Source of the DNA: Longimicrobium sp.
GTDB lineage: Bacteria; Gemmatimonadota; Gemmatimonadetes; Longimicrobiales; Longimicrobiaceae
Direction: 5' to 3'
DNA: 24,310 nucleotides
NCBI GenBank assembly: GCA_030446945.1
Contig: JAUJMI010000008.1
Span: forward strand, 1-24,310
A program made the position numbers and the translations under genes. The notes beneath the pieces are model-generated. The model was not told where the DNA came from, did no database searches, and saw only the letters and a list, made by a program, of their open reading frames with translations. Shown in pieces: positions 8,192-17,564 of this stretch. The stretch's first letter is position 1. Each line of letters begins with the position of its first letter.

Positions 8192-8602
8192 ATGTCCTCG
8201 ATCAACCGCCCCCTGGCGGGGCCCACGCTTAGCTACGACCTGTCCGCCGAGGCGGCGCGGCTCCGCCAGGATCCCATGTACCGCCAGAGCGGCAAGCTGG
8301 GCCACGCGCTGGTCAAGAACGGGCGCTTCCGCGTGATCCTCACGGCGCTCGCAGCCGGGCAGGCCGCCGAGACCGCCAACGCGGACTCGGCGATGAGCAT
8401 CCAGGTGCTGGAGGGCTCGCTGCAGGTGCGCGCCGATGGCGGCGAGCAGGAGCTGCGTCAGGGCCAGCTCATCTTCACCGCGCCCGGCGACGCCCACGAC
8501 ATTCGCGCCGCGCAGGATTCGCTCATCCTCATCACCGTCTCCGCCCAGAACGACGACGTCCGCCCCGGCGAGTCGCGCACCGCTTCCGGCGCCAATCCGT
8601 GA
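8192..8602 (+). CDS. cupin-domain protein
   Basis: This 136-residue single-domain cupin is probably cytoplasmic. The beta-barrel pattern is clear at 'IQVLEGSLQVRADGGEQELR' (about 66-85) and 'GQLIFTAPGDAHDIRA' (about 88-103). The usual metal-binding HxH of cupin motif 1 is absent; only the His in 'GDAHDI' remains, so it may bind metal poorly or act as a sensor or small-molecule binder. The ATG at 8192 has GGAG about 10 nt upstream. It follows the broken four-helix-bundle gene and is not clearly in an operon with the 8792 gene (189-nt gap). Confidence 0.82.
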   Translation: MSSINRPLAGPTLSYDLSAEAARLRQDPMYRQSGKLGHALVKNGRFRVILTALAAGQAAETANADSAMSIQVLEGSLQVRADGGEQELRQGQLIFTAPGDAHDIRAAQDSLILITVSAQNDDVRPGESRTASGANP

Positions 8603-8791
8603 CGCGGCTGGCGCGCGATCGCTCCTGCGCCTCCGCGTGAGGGCACTCCGGCGGGGCCGGCGTCCCACAGGGGGGACGAATGGGACAAGTGTTTACGGCG
8701 CTTGCACCTACACGGCGCCTGGCACCGCCCTTGCCCTGTGTGGACCGCTCGACGAGGTGAGGACGGCGGAAACCAGGAAGGAGATCGAGCC

Positions 8792-9436
8792 ATGAAGGCC
8801 AGAATACTCGGGCTGCGGTTGGTGGCGCTCGCCGCGATGCTCTCCGCCACGGGGTGCGCGCAGGCAGGGGCGCTCGGCGAGATCCTGGGGGGCGTGATGG
8901 GGCCCCAGGGGCAGCAGGGGCAGAGGCAGGGCGGTCAGGTGGTCGGCGAGATCCAGGGGATCGACGCGCGGCAGGGGGTGATGCAGATCCGCACGCAGAG
9001 CGGGCAGACTGGGAACGTGTACTTCGACCAGAACACCCGCGTCGTCTACCAGCAGCGTGAGTACAACGTGACGGCGCTGGAGCGCGGCGACGTGGTTGCG
9101 TTCCAGGTGCAGCAGGACCAGCGTGGCAACGCCTACACGAACTACATCCAGGTCCAGCAGAGCGTTCAGGAACGCACCGGCCAGAGCACGCAGCAGGGCG
9201 GGACGTACGGCAACAACGGCATCCAGCGCTTCGCGGGCACGGTGGGGTACATCGACACGCAGCGCGGATCGTTCGAGCTGCGCACCCAGAACGGCTCGGC
9301 GCAGGTGGCGCTCCCCTACGGCGCCAGCGCGCAGGACGCCCAGCGCTTCCGCTCGCTGCGTAGCGGGCAAAGCGTGACGCTCGACGGACAGATGGTCGCA
9401 CAGGGGCGGATCGACCTGGTGCGCTTCATCTATTAG
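8792..9436 (+). CDS. lipoprotein with two similar DUF5666-like beta domains
   Basis: The product is 214 residues. A signal peptide ends in the weak lipobox SATGC (Cys 22), followed by a Gln/Gly-rich linker (residues 38-48). Domain 1 (about 48-122) reads 'GQVVGEIQGIDARQGVMQIR' then 'VVAFQVQQDQRGN'. Domain 2 (about 146-214) repeats the plan with 'FAGTVGYIDTQRGSFELRTQ' and ends 'GRIDLVRFIY'. Each resembles the small OB-like DUF5666 fold, so an internal duplication is likely. It is probably anchored in the envelope; the function is unknown. AGGAAGGAGA at 8775-8784 is a strong ribosome binding site. A 13-bp hairpin terminator follows closely. Confidence 0.78.
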   Translation: MKARILGLRLVALAAMLSATGCAQAGALGEILGGVMGPQGQQGQRQGGQVVGEIQGIDARQGVMQIRTQSGQTGNVYFDQNTRVVYQQREYNVTALERGDVVAFQVQQDQRGNAYTNYIQVQQSVQERTGQSTQQGGTYGNNGIQRFAGTVGYIDTQRGSFELRTQNGSAQVALPYGASAQDAQRFRSLRSGQSVTLDGQMVAQGRIDLVRFIY

Positions 9437-9588
9437 GCGGCTCCGGATTCGGCACGAAGGGGCACACCCGCCGTGGGTGTGCCCCTTTCTGCGCCCCCAG
9501 GCTGCACGAACCTGCCTCGAGCACCTTCCGAGAAGTCGTACTCGGCCAGCATCTCGAACACCTGCTCATCCGTGGACCGATTGCTCAT
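9433..9588 (-). pseudogene. relic of an antitoxin-like small protein ('EYDFS..RGR/KY' family)
   Basis: From ATG 9588 a 51-codon frame reads MSNRSTDEQVFEMLAEYD and continues FSEGARGRFVQPGG. The 'EYDFS-x-G-x-RG-(K/R)-(Y/F)' pattern is that of small proteins often annotated next to toxin genes, which normally continue with a 'YAEGTNVVVL' type segment. Here that part is missing: the frame runs straight into the terminator of the neighbouring lipoprotein gene, and its stop (9433-9435) overlaps that gene's last codons. I infer a 3'-truncated remnant about 33 residues long. The family link is from memory of the motif. Confidence 0.5.
9457..9488 (+). terminator. intrinsic terminator of the 8792 lipoprotein gene
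   Basis: AAGGGGCACACCC (9457-9469) pairs exactly with GGGTGTGCCCCTT (9475-9487) around a 5-nt loop and is followed by T. It starts 21 nt after the stop codon. The stem is symmetrical, so it may also stop transcripts from the minus-strand relic. Confidence 0.85.
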
Positions 9589-9851
9589 GTCGCGTCGCGC
9601 TCGCTCCGCTGGCCTGCACCGCCGAACTCCTTCCTCAACCCAAGCTCGACCACCGATGGCGAATACACAAGGCGGGGCTGATATTCCGCCATCGATGTGA
9701 CGTTTCTATGCTCGACCGCGCCCCATCAGAGCGCCCGTAGAGCGTTTGGCGCCAGCGGTTCGCATATCGAAAAGAGGTGGTTGCGCGGGTGATTCTTTCC
9801 TTCATATTTGACCGTCCGAGCGCGTTCCGCAGATCAACCGGCAGGTGCGAG

Positions 9852-10172
9852 ATGGCGAAGACCGGGGTTGAGAACAGCGCCGCCATGGCGCCCGCTCCGG
9901 TGCTGCCGGGCGGCAAGCTTATCGACGTGTACGTCGTTCCAAAGGATGGGGCGTGGCTGGTGCGCGTGCGCGGGGGTGTCCGCAGCACGCACAAGACGCG
10001 GGATCAGGCGATCAACGCCGCGATGAAGATCGCTCACCAGACGGAGTGCAACGTCGTGGTCCGTGGCGAAGACGGGCGAATCAAGGAGCGGCTGTCCGGC
10101 GCGCTCGTGGACGCGATGATGCTGAAGATGTGGAAGCGCCTGTACGCACGGCACCAGCGGGGGGAGATCTGA
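9852..10172 (+). CDS. DUF2188 domain protein, candidate antitoxin
   Basis: This 106-residue protein carries a C-terminal DUF2188-like domain: a strand with 'VYVVPKDGAWLVRVRG' (about 26-41), a helix with 'THKTRDQAINAAMKIAHQTE' (45-64), and 'NVVVRGEDGRIKERL' (66-80). This beta-beta-alpha-beta layout with 'hGkDGrI-x-er' is the family hallmark. The last 25 residues are basic and helical. I prefer ATG 9852 over the frame opening at 9777, which adds a non-family tail. The stop lies 13 nt before the PIN-domain gene, so the two are almost certainly cotranscribed. By analogy with VapBC loci, the upstream small gene would be the antitoxin; that is inference, as DUF2188 is not an established VapC partner. 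Confidence 0.78.
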   Translation: MAKTGVENSAAMAPAPVLPGGKLIDVYVVPKDGAWLVRVRGGVRSTHKTRDQAINAAMKIAHQTECNVVVRGEDGRIKERLSGALVDAMMLKMWKRLYARHQRGEI

Positions 10173-10185
10173 CGCGGATGAACCG

Positions 10186-10617
10186 GTGCGCCGCGTGACC
10201 TACGACACCAACGTTATGATCCGATACCGCCCGGCGACCTTCCCCGCCGGGTTTTTTATGTCTGCCGTCGTAAGACAGGAACTGACTGCAGGCGCAAAAG
10301 ACGCGGCAGAGGTCCGCGAATTCGAGCAGTTCCGAAAGGAGTACGAAGCCATGGATCGCCTGCTCGTGCCTTCGGGCGAGGACTGGTGGCTCGCCGGGAA
10401 GGTGCTGAACTCGCTGCATCGCGGGCTCAGGTCCCACAAACGGGGGCAGATCACGGCCATTTCAAAGGGAGAGCAGCAACGCATCCTGCGTGACGTGCTC
10501 ATCGCGCTGACCGCGCGGCGAGCGGGCGCCGCCGTCGTCACGGAGAACGTCTCGGACTTCGAGAAGATCCGGGACTTCTGCAATGTCAGGATCGTGCGGC
10601 CCGCCCAGTTCCTCTGA
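10186..10617 (+). CDS. PIN-domain protein, VapC-like RNase toxin candidate
   Basis: PIN-domain toxins are Mg-dependent RNases that cut tRNA or rRNA. The 143-residue frame begins at GTG 10186 (GTG 10195 is an equally possible start). The acidic active-site residues are all present: D7 in 'YDTNV', E32 in 'VVRQEL', D103 in 'LRDVLIALTARR', and D124 in 'VVTENVSDFEKI'. Length fits VapC. It sits 13 nt behind the DUF2188 gene. Unusually, codons 15-24 contain a GC hairpin followed by six T (10230-10257), the layout of an intrinsic terminator. The 3' end overlaps an antisense hypothetical gene. Confidence 0.85.
   Translation: MRRVTYDTNVMIRYRPATFPAGFFMSAVVRQELTAGAKDAAEVREFEQFRKEYEAMDRLLVPSGEDWWLAGKVLNSLHRGLRSHKRGQITAISKGEQQRILRDVLIALTARRAGAAVVTENVSDFEKIRDFCNVRIVRPAQFL
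10230..10257 (+). terminator. intrinsic-terminator-like hairpin inside the PIN gene
   Basis: CCCGGCG (10230-10236) pairs with CGCCGGG (10245-10251) around an 8-nt loop and is followed directly by TTTTTT (10252-10257). It lies 44-71 nt downstream of the PIN start codon, in coding DNA (codons for P-A-T-F-P-A-G-F-F). It could attenuate readthrough from the antitoxin-like gene into the toxin gene. Confidence 0.55.
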
Positions 10618-10833
10618 TCCGGGCGGGCACCGGCGGCTGTCGAACGTACCGGCGAGGCTACGATCCCGCTCCGCGAGCGGGCCGAAGAGGCGGCCGTAGC
10701 GCTCGTGGCTCGTCGCGCGCTCGTCAGCGATGATGGCGGCGCTTTCTTCCAGTACGCCGGCGCAGGAGCGGTCGAGGGCCGCCTCGCACAGCGCGCGGAA
10801 CAGCTTCCATTCGCTCTCGGGGATGTCCGCCAT
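10462..10833 (-). CDS. hypothetical protein, probably 3'-truncated
   Basis: The ATG at 10833 has GGGAGG about 13-18 nt upstream and lies 18 nt after the histidine kinase stop, so it is the last gene of that operon. Residues 1-65 ('SEWKLFRALCEAALDRSC', 'ATSHERYGRLFGPLAERDR') form a charged helical protein. I recall similar short proteins from Longimicrobium-type genomes but know no function. After about residue 68 ('DSRRCPPGSEELGG') the composition changes, and the frame runs antisense through the end of the PIN gene to a stop at 10462. The native C-terminus seems lost, as if the DUF2188-PIN pair had replaced it. The true remnant is about 10640-10833. Confidence 0.5.
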   Translation of the reverse strand: MADIPESEWKLFRALCEAALDRSCAGVLEESAAIIADERATSHERYGRLFGPLAERDRSLAGTFDSRRCPPGSEELGGPHDPDIAEVPDLLEVRDVLRDDGGARSPRGQRDEHVTQDALLLSL

Positions 10834-10851
10834 GCCCGGCGCCTCCCGGGT

Positions 10852-11928
10852 TCAGTTCCCCGGCGCCATGCCCCGCGCGATGCGGGGGAGGGTGAAGGAG
10901 AAGGTGCTTCCAGCGCCGGGGCGGCTCTCGCCGGCGAGGGTGCCGCCGTGCGCCTCCACGATCTCGCGGGCGATGGCCAGGCCGAGGCCGGCGCCCAGCC
11001 CGCGCCCGTTGCCGAGCAGAGACTCCAGCTTGGCGGGCGGGATCCCCGCGCCGCTGTCGGCGACGAAGAAGCGCACCGCGGCCACCGAGCTCTCGGTGCC
11101 CAGGCGGATGGTGCCCCCAGGGGGCGTGTAGCGGATGGCGTTCCCCACCAGGTTCCCGAACACCTGCAGCACGCGCTCCGGGTCGGCCCACACCCACACC
11201 GGCTCGGCCGATGCGATCACCAGCTCGATCCCGCGGTCCGAGGCCAGCGGGCGGCCGACGCAGGCGGCGTCCACCACCAGCGCGCCCGCGGCGAAGGGGC
11301 GCGGAGCGAGCCGGCTCACCCGCTCGCCGGGCGGGCCCTGCGTCAGGTCCTGGATGAGCCGCTGCATCTGCTCGGCGGAGCGCAGGATGCCGCGCACCAC
11401 GTCCCACGAACCCGGGCAGCCGAGGGCGCCGGGGGTCTGCAGGAGGAGGTCGGAGTTGAGCAGGACCACCGACAGAGGATTGCTCAGATCGTGCGAAACC
11501 ATTGCGCGGAAGCGCTCCCGCTCCTCGGCGATCCGCTTCCGCTCGGTGACGTCCACCATGATCCCGCGCAGCTGCCGCACCACGCCGCCCTCGTCGCGCA
11601 CCAGGCGGACCACGTCGCAGATCCACCTCGTCGAGCCGTTTGCGGCGACGACGCGGTACTCGAACTGGGTGTCGCGCCCCTCGCGCAGGCCGGCCAGGCA
11701 GGTCTGCACCGCCTCGTCGAGGTCGTCGGGGTGGAGGATCTTCATCCAGAAGTCTTCCGCCATCCATGCCTCCGGCGGGTAGCCCAGGATACGCTCCGCC
11801 TGCGGGCTCACGAAGGTGAACTGGAAGGTCGCCGCATCCGCCTCCCACACGATTGCGTCCAGAGAGCCGATCAGCTCGTGGTAGTAGCTCTCGGAAGGGG
11901 CGGTGCCGGTGGCGGAGTCTAAGTCCAT
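10852..11928 (-). CDS. PAS-domain sensor histidine kinase (orphan)
   Basis: A 358-residue cytoplasmic kinase (ATG 11928) with no membrane segments. A PAS domain (about 16-130) carries 'ERILGYPPEAW' and ends in the PAC motif 'GIMVDVTERKRI'. HisKA follows with the phospho-accepting His in 'VSHDLSNPLSVVL' (H146). The ATPase domain has the N box 'NLVGNAIRYTPPGG' (259-272), G1 'DSGAGIP' (291-297) and G2 'GRGLGAGLGLAIA' (308-320). The architecture is complete. No response regulator is adjacent, so its partner lies elsewhere. Upstream, 94 nt away, is the DUF6986 gene; downstream, 18 nt away, is the truncated hypothetical gene. The ribosome binding site is weak, and the in-frame start at 11988 is a less likely alternative. 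Confidence 0.9.
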   Translation of the reverse strand: MDLDSATGTAPSESYYHELIGSLDAIVWEADAATFQFTFVSPQAERILGYPPEAWMAEDFWMKILHPDDLDEAVQTCLAGLREGRDTQFEYRVVAANGSTRWICDVVRLVRDEGGVVRQLRGIMVDVTERKRIAEERERFRAMVSHDLSNPLSVVLLNSDLLLQTPGALGCPGSWDVVRGILRSAEQMQRLIQDLTQGPPGERVSRLAPRPFAAGALVVDAACVGRPLASDRGIELVIASAEPVWVWADPERVLQVFGNLVGNAIRYTPPGGTIRLGTESSVAAVRFFVADSGAGIPPAKLESLLGNGRGLGAGLGLAIAREIVEAHGGTLAGESRPGAGSTFSFTLPRIARGMAPGN

Positions 11929-12022
11929 GCGGAGGGAGATGGGTCGGGGGTGAGGACGGGTCCGGAGCCGGCCGGGCGAACGCCGCAAGCATAATCGCCC
12001 TCTGGACCGGGATCAAGCCGAG

Positions 12023-13336
12023 CTATTCCGCCTGATTTTCGCCCTCCCGCGCCCGGACGAGCGCGGCAAAGGAGCGCATGCGCAGCTCGGCGGAGGTGAG
12101 ACCGGTGCGGGCGAGCGCGTCCTCCAGGGCGAGCGCGCCGCAGCCCACGGCGCGGAGGAAAAAGTTGAGGAGTCCCTGCCCTGTCGCCGCGTCGTCGAAG
12201 GCGCTGCCGACGCGGGTGGCACGCGCGGCGCGCTCCACGAAGTTGCGGAGGCGCTCGCCGGCGGCATCCACGCCTTCCAGGAAGAAGCCGTACACCGCCG
12301 CGTAGCGCGAAACCAGCTGGGCCGGATGCAGGTCCCACCCCTGGTAGAAGCCGGACGCCAGTCCGTGCCTCACGTTGTCGTGGTGCACGCGCCACCCGCG
12401 GTGAACCGCCCGGCGGTTCTCCGCCGCCTGCTCACCGGTCAGTTCGCCGCGATGCGGGGCGATGGGGAGGAGCGTCGTGGCGCCGTCCGACCATCGCACG
12501 CCGCTGCCCGCGAGCGCCACCTGCATGGCGTGGCGCGCCCAGTCGCACGCGGGGTGGCGGAGGTGCTGGTGGGCGGCCGTGATCCCCAGCGCGGCCGTGT
12601 AGTCGTACGCGCCGAAGTGCGCGGCCACCACCCGCCCCCGCGCCGCGCGCACCAGACCCGGGAGCGCCGCCCGCCCCTCGCCGTCGAACAGCGCCTCAGG
12701 CGTCTCCACCATCAGCTCCATGCGGAGCGTCCCCGCCGCCACGCCGTGCTCCGCTTCCAGCCGGTCCAGAAGGAGCGCCAGCAGCTCCGTTTGCTCCGGC
12801 ACCGTCACCTTGGGAAGGGTTACGAGGAACTCCGGCGGCAGCACGCCGCCCGTGGCGCGCAGGAGCGTGTCCGCGAAGCGGTGCAGCGTGCGGGCGGCGC
12901 GGGTGCGCGTCTCGGCGGTCAGCGCCTTGACGCGGATGCCGATGAAGGGCGGGAGCGTGCCCTCCGCCATGCCGCGCGCGACTTCGCGGGCCGCGGATTC
13001 GGCGTGGGCGTCTTCCTCGGCGTCAGGTCGCGCGCCGTAGCCGTCCTCGAAGTCGATGCGGAAGTCTTCCACCGGCTCTCGGAGCAGCTTGGCGCTTACC
13101 CGTTCCCACACCGCCTCCGTGTCCCTCCCCAGCGCCTGCGCGAGGGTGGCCGCGTCCGGCGCGTAGCGGTCGAGCGCCTCCAGTGCGTGTGTGCCCAACC
13201 GTGGCGCCGTGTCCGCGCGGAAGAGGTGCGCTCCGCCATACAGGGTGTGCACGGGCTGGCGCTCCGCACCCTCGCCCGTGCGTGCGCGTGCCAGCGCGCG
13301 GGTCAGCCTCTCCTCGGCGTCTTCGAGATCGGACAT
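12023..13336 (-). CDS. DUF6986 aldolase/citrate-lyase-like protein
   Basis: This 437-residue protein matches, by recalled motif order, the DUF6986 family of HpcH/HpaI-related TIM barrels, often labelled aldolase/citrate lyase or phosphoenolpyruvate-utilising. Diagnostic segments in order are 'QPVHTLYGGAHLF', 'EDFRIDFEDGYGARPDAEED', 'FLVTLPKVTVPEQ', 'RMELMVETPEALF' (a Glu in the usual metal-ligand position), 'AAHFGAYDYTAALGI' (Asp ligand), 'SDGATTLLPI', and 'YQGWDLHPAQLVSRYAA'. The substrate is unknown; homologues in actinobacteria lie near purine or ureide catabolism genes, but no such genes are here. I prefer ATG 13336: a TATAAT at 13404-13409 would put transcription start too close to the alternative start at 13390. 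Confidence 0.82.
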   Translation of the reverse strand: MSDLEDAEERLTRALARARTGEGAERQPVHTLYGGAHLFRADTAPRLGTHALEALDRYAPDAATLAQALGRDTEAVWERVSAKLLREPVEDFRIDFEDGYGARPDAEEDAHAESAAREVARGMAEGTLPPFIGIRVKALTAETRTRAARTLHRFADTLLRATGGVLPPEFLVTLPKVTVPEQTELLALLLDRLEAEHGVAAGTLRMELMVETPEALFDGEGRAALPGLVRAARGRVVAAHFGAYDYTAALGITAAHQHLRHPACDWARHAMQVALAGSGVRWSDGATTLLPIAPHRGELTGEQAAENRRAVHRGWRVHHDNVRHGLASGFYQGWDLHPAQLVSRYAAVYGFFLEGVDAAGERLRNFVERAARATRVGSAFDDAATGQGLLNFFLRAVGCGALALEDALARTGLTSAELRMRSFAALVRAREGENQAE

Positions 13337-13403
13337 CGGGTTGGTGGATGGGCACCGCCGGCCGGCGCCCCCGCGCGCGAACCGTTCCATGCCGTTGCGG
13401 GGT

Positions 13404-13409
13404 ATTATA
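13404..13409 (-). promoter_or_regulatory. -10-like element for the DUF6986 gene
   Basis: On the minus strand this reads TATAAT, the consensus sigma70 -10 hexamer, inside an otherwise GC-rich stretch. No -35 match is visible at 16-18 bp. Transcription would begin near 13397, giving a leader of about 60 nt to ATG 13336. Confidence 0.35.
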
Positions 13410-13755
13410 CGACGTGCAGCCGGATGGCGCCGTGCGGGCGCATGGGGAATGGGTCCGCGCGGAACGGGTCAGGGCACGGGCGCTATGAAACGCGACCGGT
13501 CCACTTCCCTGAACGGAGCGCCGCGCGATACTTGCGCGTTCACATTCACTCCGCACCAGAGATCCTGGCACGCCGGTGACCGTGAGGCGCTCCGTCGGGA
13601 ACTGACTGGCAGCTCGTCCCCAGGCCGCGTGCCAAGACCCTCCAGTTTCGAACGATAGGGACGGATTGAGACGCGGGAGAGCACCAACGCGCCATCTTCG
13701 CCCCGCCGGCGTGACGCTAGTTCATGCCTGAACGACAGCGAGCCCGGGGTTGCTC

Positions 13756-13776
13756 CCGCCGCATTGACAGCGGCGG
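13756..13776 (+). promoter_or_regulatory. inverted repeat enclosing TTGACA upstream of lon
   Basis: CCGCCGC (13756-13762) and GCGGCGG (13770-13776) are perfect inverted repeats whose 7-nt centre is ATTGACA. TTGACA is the consensus sigma70 -35. No good -10 lies at normal spacing: TACATT at 13794-13799 is 24 bp away. The site may be a regulated promoter or operator for lon, about 180 nt before its start. No CIRCE element is present. Confidence 0.35.
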
Positions 13777-13956
13777 AAAAGCGGGGGATGTGTTACATTA
13801 AGTATATCAAACAATGAGAGTTAGACACGTTCGGGGTGGCTGGCGCGGGGCGGTTTTCGCGTGGCAGGGCTTGTGCGAAACGCGGTCCCCAGCACGCCGT
13901 TGGGGCCGCACCAGTCGCGGCGGACGGCGACCCCTTCTTGAAGGAAGGATGACGAG

Positions 13957-16542
<2,586 letters not shown>

Positions 16543-16560
16543 GCTGCCAATGTAGCTTTG

Positions 16561-16595
16561 AAGGGTCCTGGAGGCATTTGCCTCCAGGACCCTTT
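16561..16595 (+). terminator. intrinsic terminator of lon
   Basis: AAGGGTCCTGGAGGC (16561-16575) pairs exactly with GCCTCCAGGACCCTT (16580-16594) around a 4-nt loop, followed by T. It starts 18 nt after the lon stop codon. Confidence 0.88.
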
Positions 16596-16791
16596 GCTAT
16601 TGACCGATCAAAAGGTCGAAACCCCTGCTGCCTTAAACTCCTGATTCGCTACGCCCTTCAGTCCTCCGAAGCGAACGGGGTTGTTCCTGGCAGTGAGAGA
16701 CGGCGGACAGAGCCAACCTCTGGTGTGTGGGAAAAGGATACTCGACGACTATGCAAGTAGTCAAAAGAACTTGCGCCAAGCGGCTGAGGAG

Positions 16792-16913
16792 TCAAGACGC
16801 TGTAATGTGATAGCAGCGAAGGGCAGCTTGCATGCTTTGCGCTGCCTCAGCGATGCTTTCCGCAAGTTTGGCTTTGAACGTGTCCGCATCGTGTGCCAGA
16901 TGTACTCGATCAT
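16792..16913 (-). pseudogene. decayed gene start overlapping the HicA-like gene
   Basis: The ATG at 16913 overlaps the HicA-like stop as ATGA, the usual coupling in two-gene toxin-antitoxin operons, and reads MIEYI. That frame soon becomes non-protein-like. One frame over, a good helical stretch follows, 'DADTFKAKLAESIAEAAQSM', up to a stop at 16792. A frameshifted, shortened antitoxin (HicB position) is one reading. The family cannot be confirmed from this fragment. Confidence 0.3.
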
Positions 16914-17164
16914 CGTGTAACCCCCGCACGCACAAGGAAATCCCTCAGGCCCCCAACCGCTGCCCGGCCCATCTCCGGTTTCGGATGAGGCCTGTGAAAG
17001 ACGCGCTGCTGACCGTTTACACTCAGCGCCACCCTAGACTCTTAACGTTCAGCGACGATGCCGTTCAACGCTTTCACTAGCCCCTCCACGTCAGGCCATC
17101 GCACGTCCGGTCGCGTCGGCACTTCGAAGATTGCGGCGAGCGTTGCCCGCTGCTTCTTGTTCAT
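16910..17164 (-). pseudogene. HicA-family toxin gene with internal stop codon
   Basis: HicA toxins are small mRNA-cleaving proteins. From ATG 17164 the frame reads 'MNKKQRATLAAIFEVPTRPD', then 'VRWPDVEGLVKALNGIVAER', then a TAA stop (17042-17044). Without any frame change it then continues 'ESRVALSVNGQQRVFHRPHP' and 'LRDFLVRAGVTR' to TGA 16910-16912. The N-terminal segment, the FHRPHP motif and the C-terminal 'FL..AGVT' match the longer HicA subfamily, and total length (84 codons) is normal. The TAA falls where the family has 'GRGSRV', so this is a nonsense mutation in an otherwise well-kept gene. The ribosome binding site is weak. Confidence 0.75.
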
Positions 17165-17354
17165 TTCGTTCCCGCCCTTGGCTCTTCGCGGAAAACGATC
17201 CAGTCTCGTGGAGAATAGGTGTAGATCGACATCGTTAATGCCGCTCCGGTTCTGTGGCACGTTCTCGACGCATGTTCAAGCGACCGGGTTTTCATGACTT
17301 ATACACGCACAGTGACTACTCCTCTCATGCGAATACTGAGTGGCGGGCCCTGCG

Positions 17355-17550
17355 TCAGTGTGCCGGGCGATCGCCCGCGGAAGTCTCCCCCCGCCCGGCA
17401 AATATTTCCTGAATCTCGTGCTCAACAGCGCGGCCAAGATTCAAAGAACGGTCGAACTCATCCAGCAGGGCGTCGAGAGCTTCGGACAGTCTGCGCTTTG
17501 CTCTGTTTACCGGTGCGCTGATGCGCGGCTGGTTCGCGACCGCAACATCC
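17355..17550 (-). pseudogene. fragment of an unidentified helical protein
   Basis: A minus-strand frame without a start codon reads 'NRAKRRLSEALDALLDEF', then 'RSLNLGRAVEHEIQEIFAGR', ending at TGA 17355-17357. The regular helical pattern and natural stop suggest the C-terminal end of a real protein. Upstream the frame closes at once, so the 5' part is lost or frameshifted. No family is recognised. Confidence 0.35.
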
Positions 17551-17564
17551 CCTGCGCTTCATCG

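Larger units (their letters stand above)
13337..13956. other. 620-bp divergent intergenic region DUF6986 / lon
   Basis: No gene is supported. The left end holds a -10-like element for DUF6986. The right end holds an inverted repeat around TTGACA and an AT-rich tract (13791-13815) ahead of lon. The middle (13440-13750) shows no clear structure. It is long for this window and could hide a small RNA. Confidence 0.4.

Noticed and set aside
8680..8760. 25-codon plus-strand frame with an upstream G run before the 8792 lipoprotein gene
   Set aside because: The purine run is poly-G and not a clear ribosome binding site, and the peptide has no distinctive composition; evidence is too weak to call a leader peptide.
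16681..17297. Short plus-strand frames between lon and the MFS gene
   Set aside because: They run antisense to the HicA-like and neighbouring remnants and show no start signals or recognisable content.
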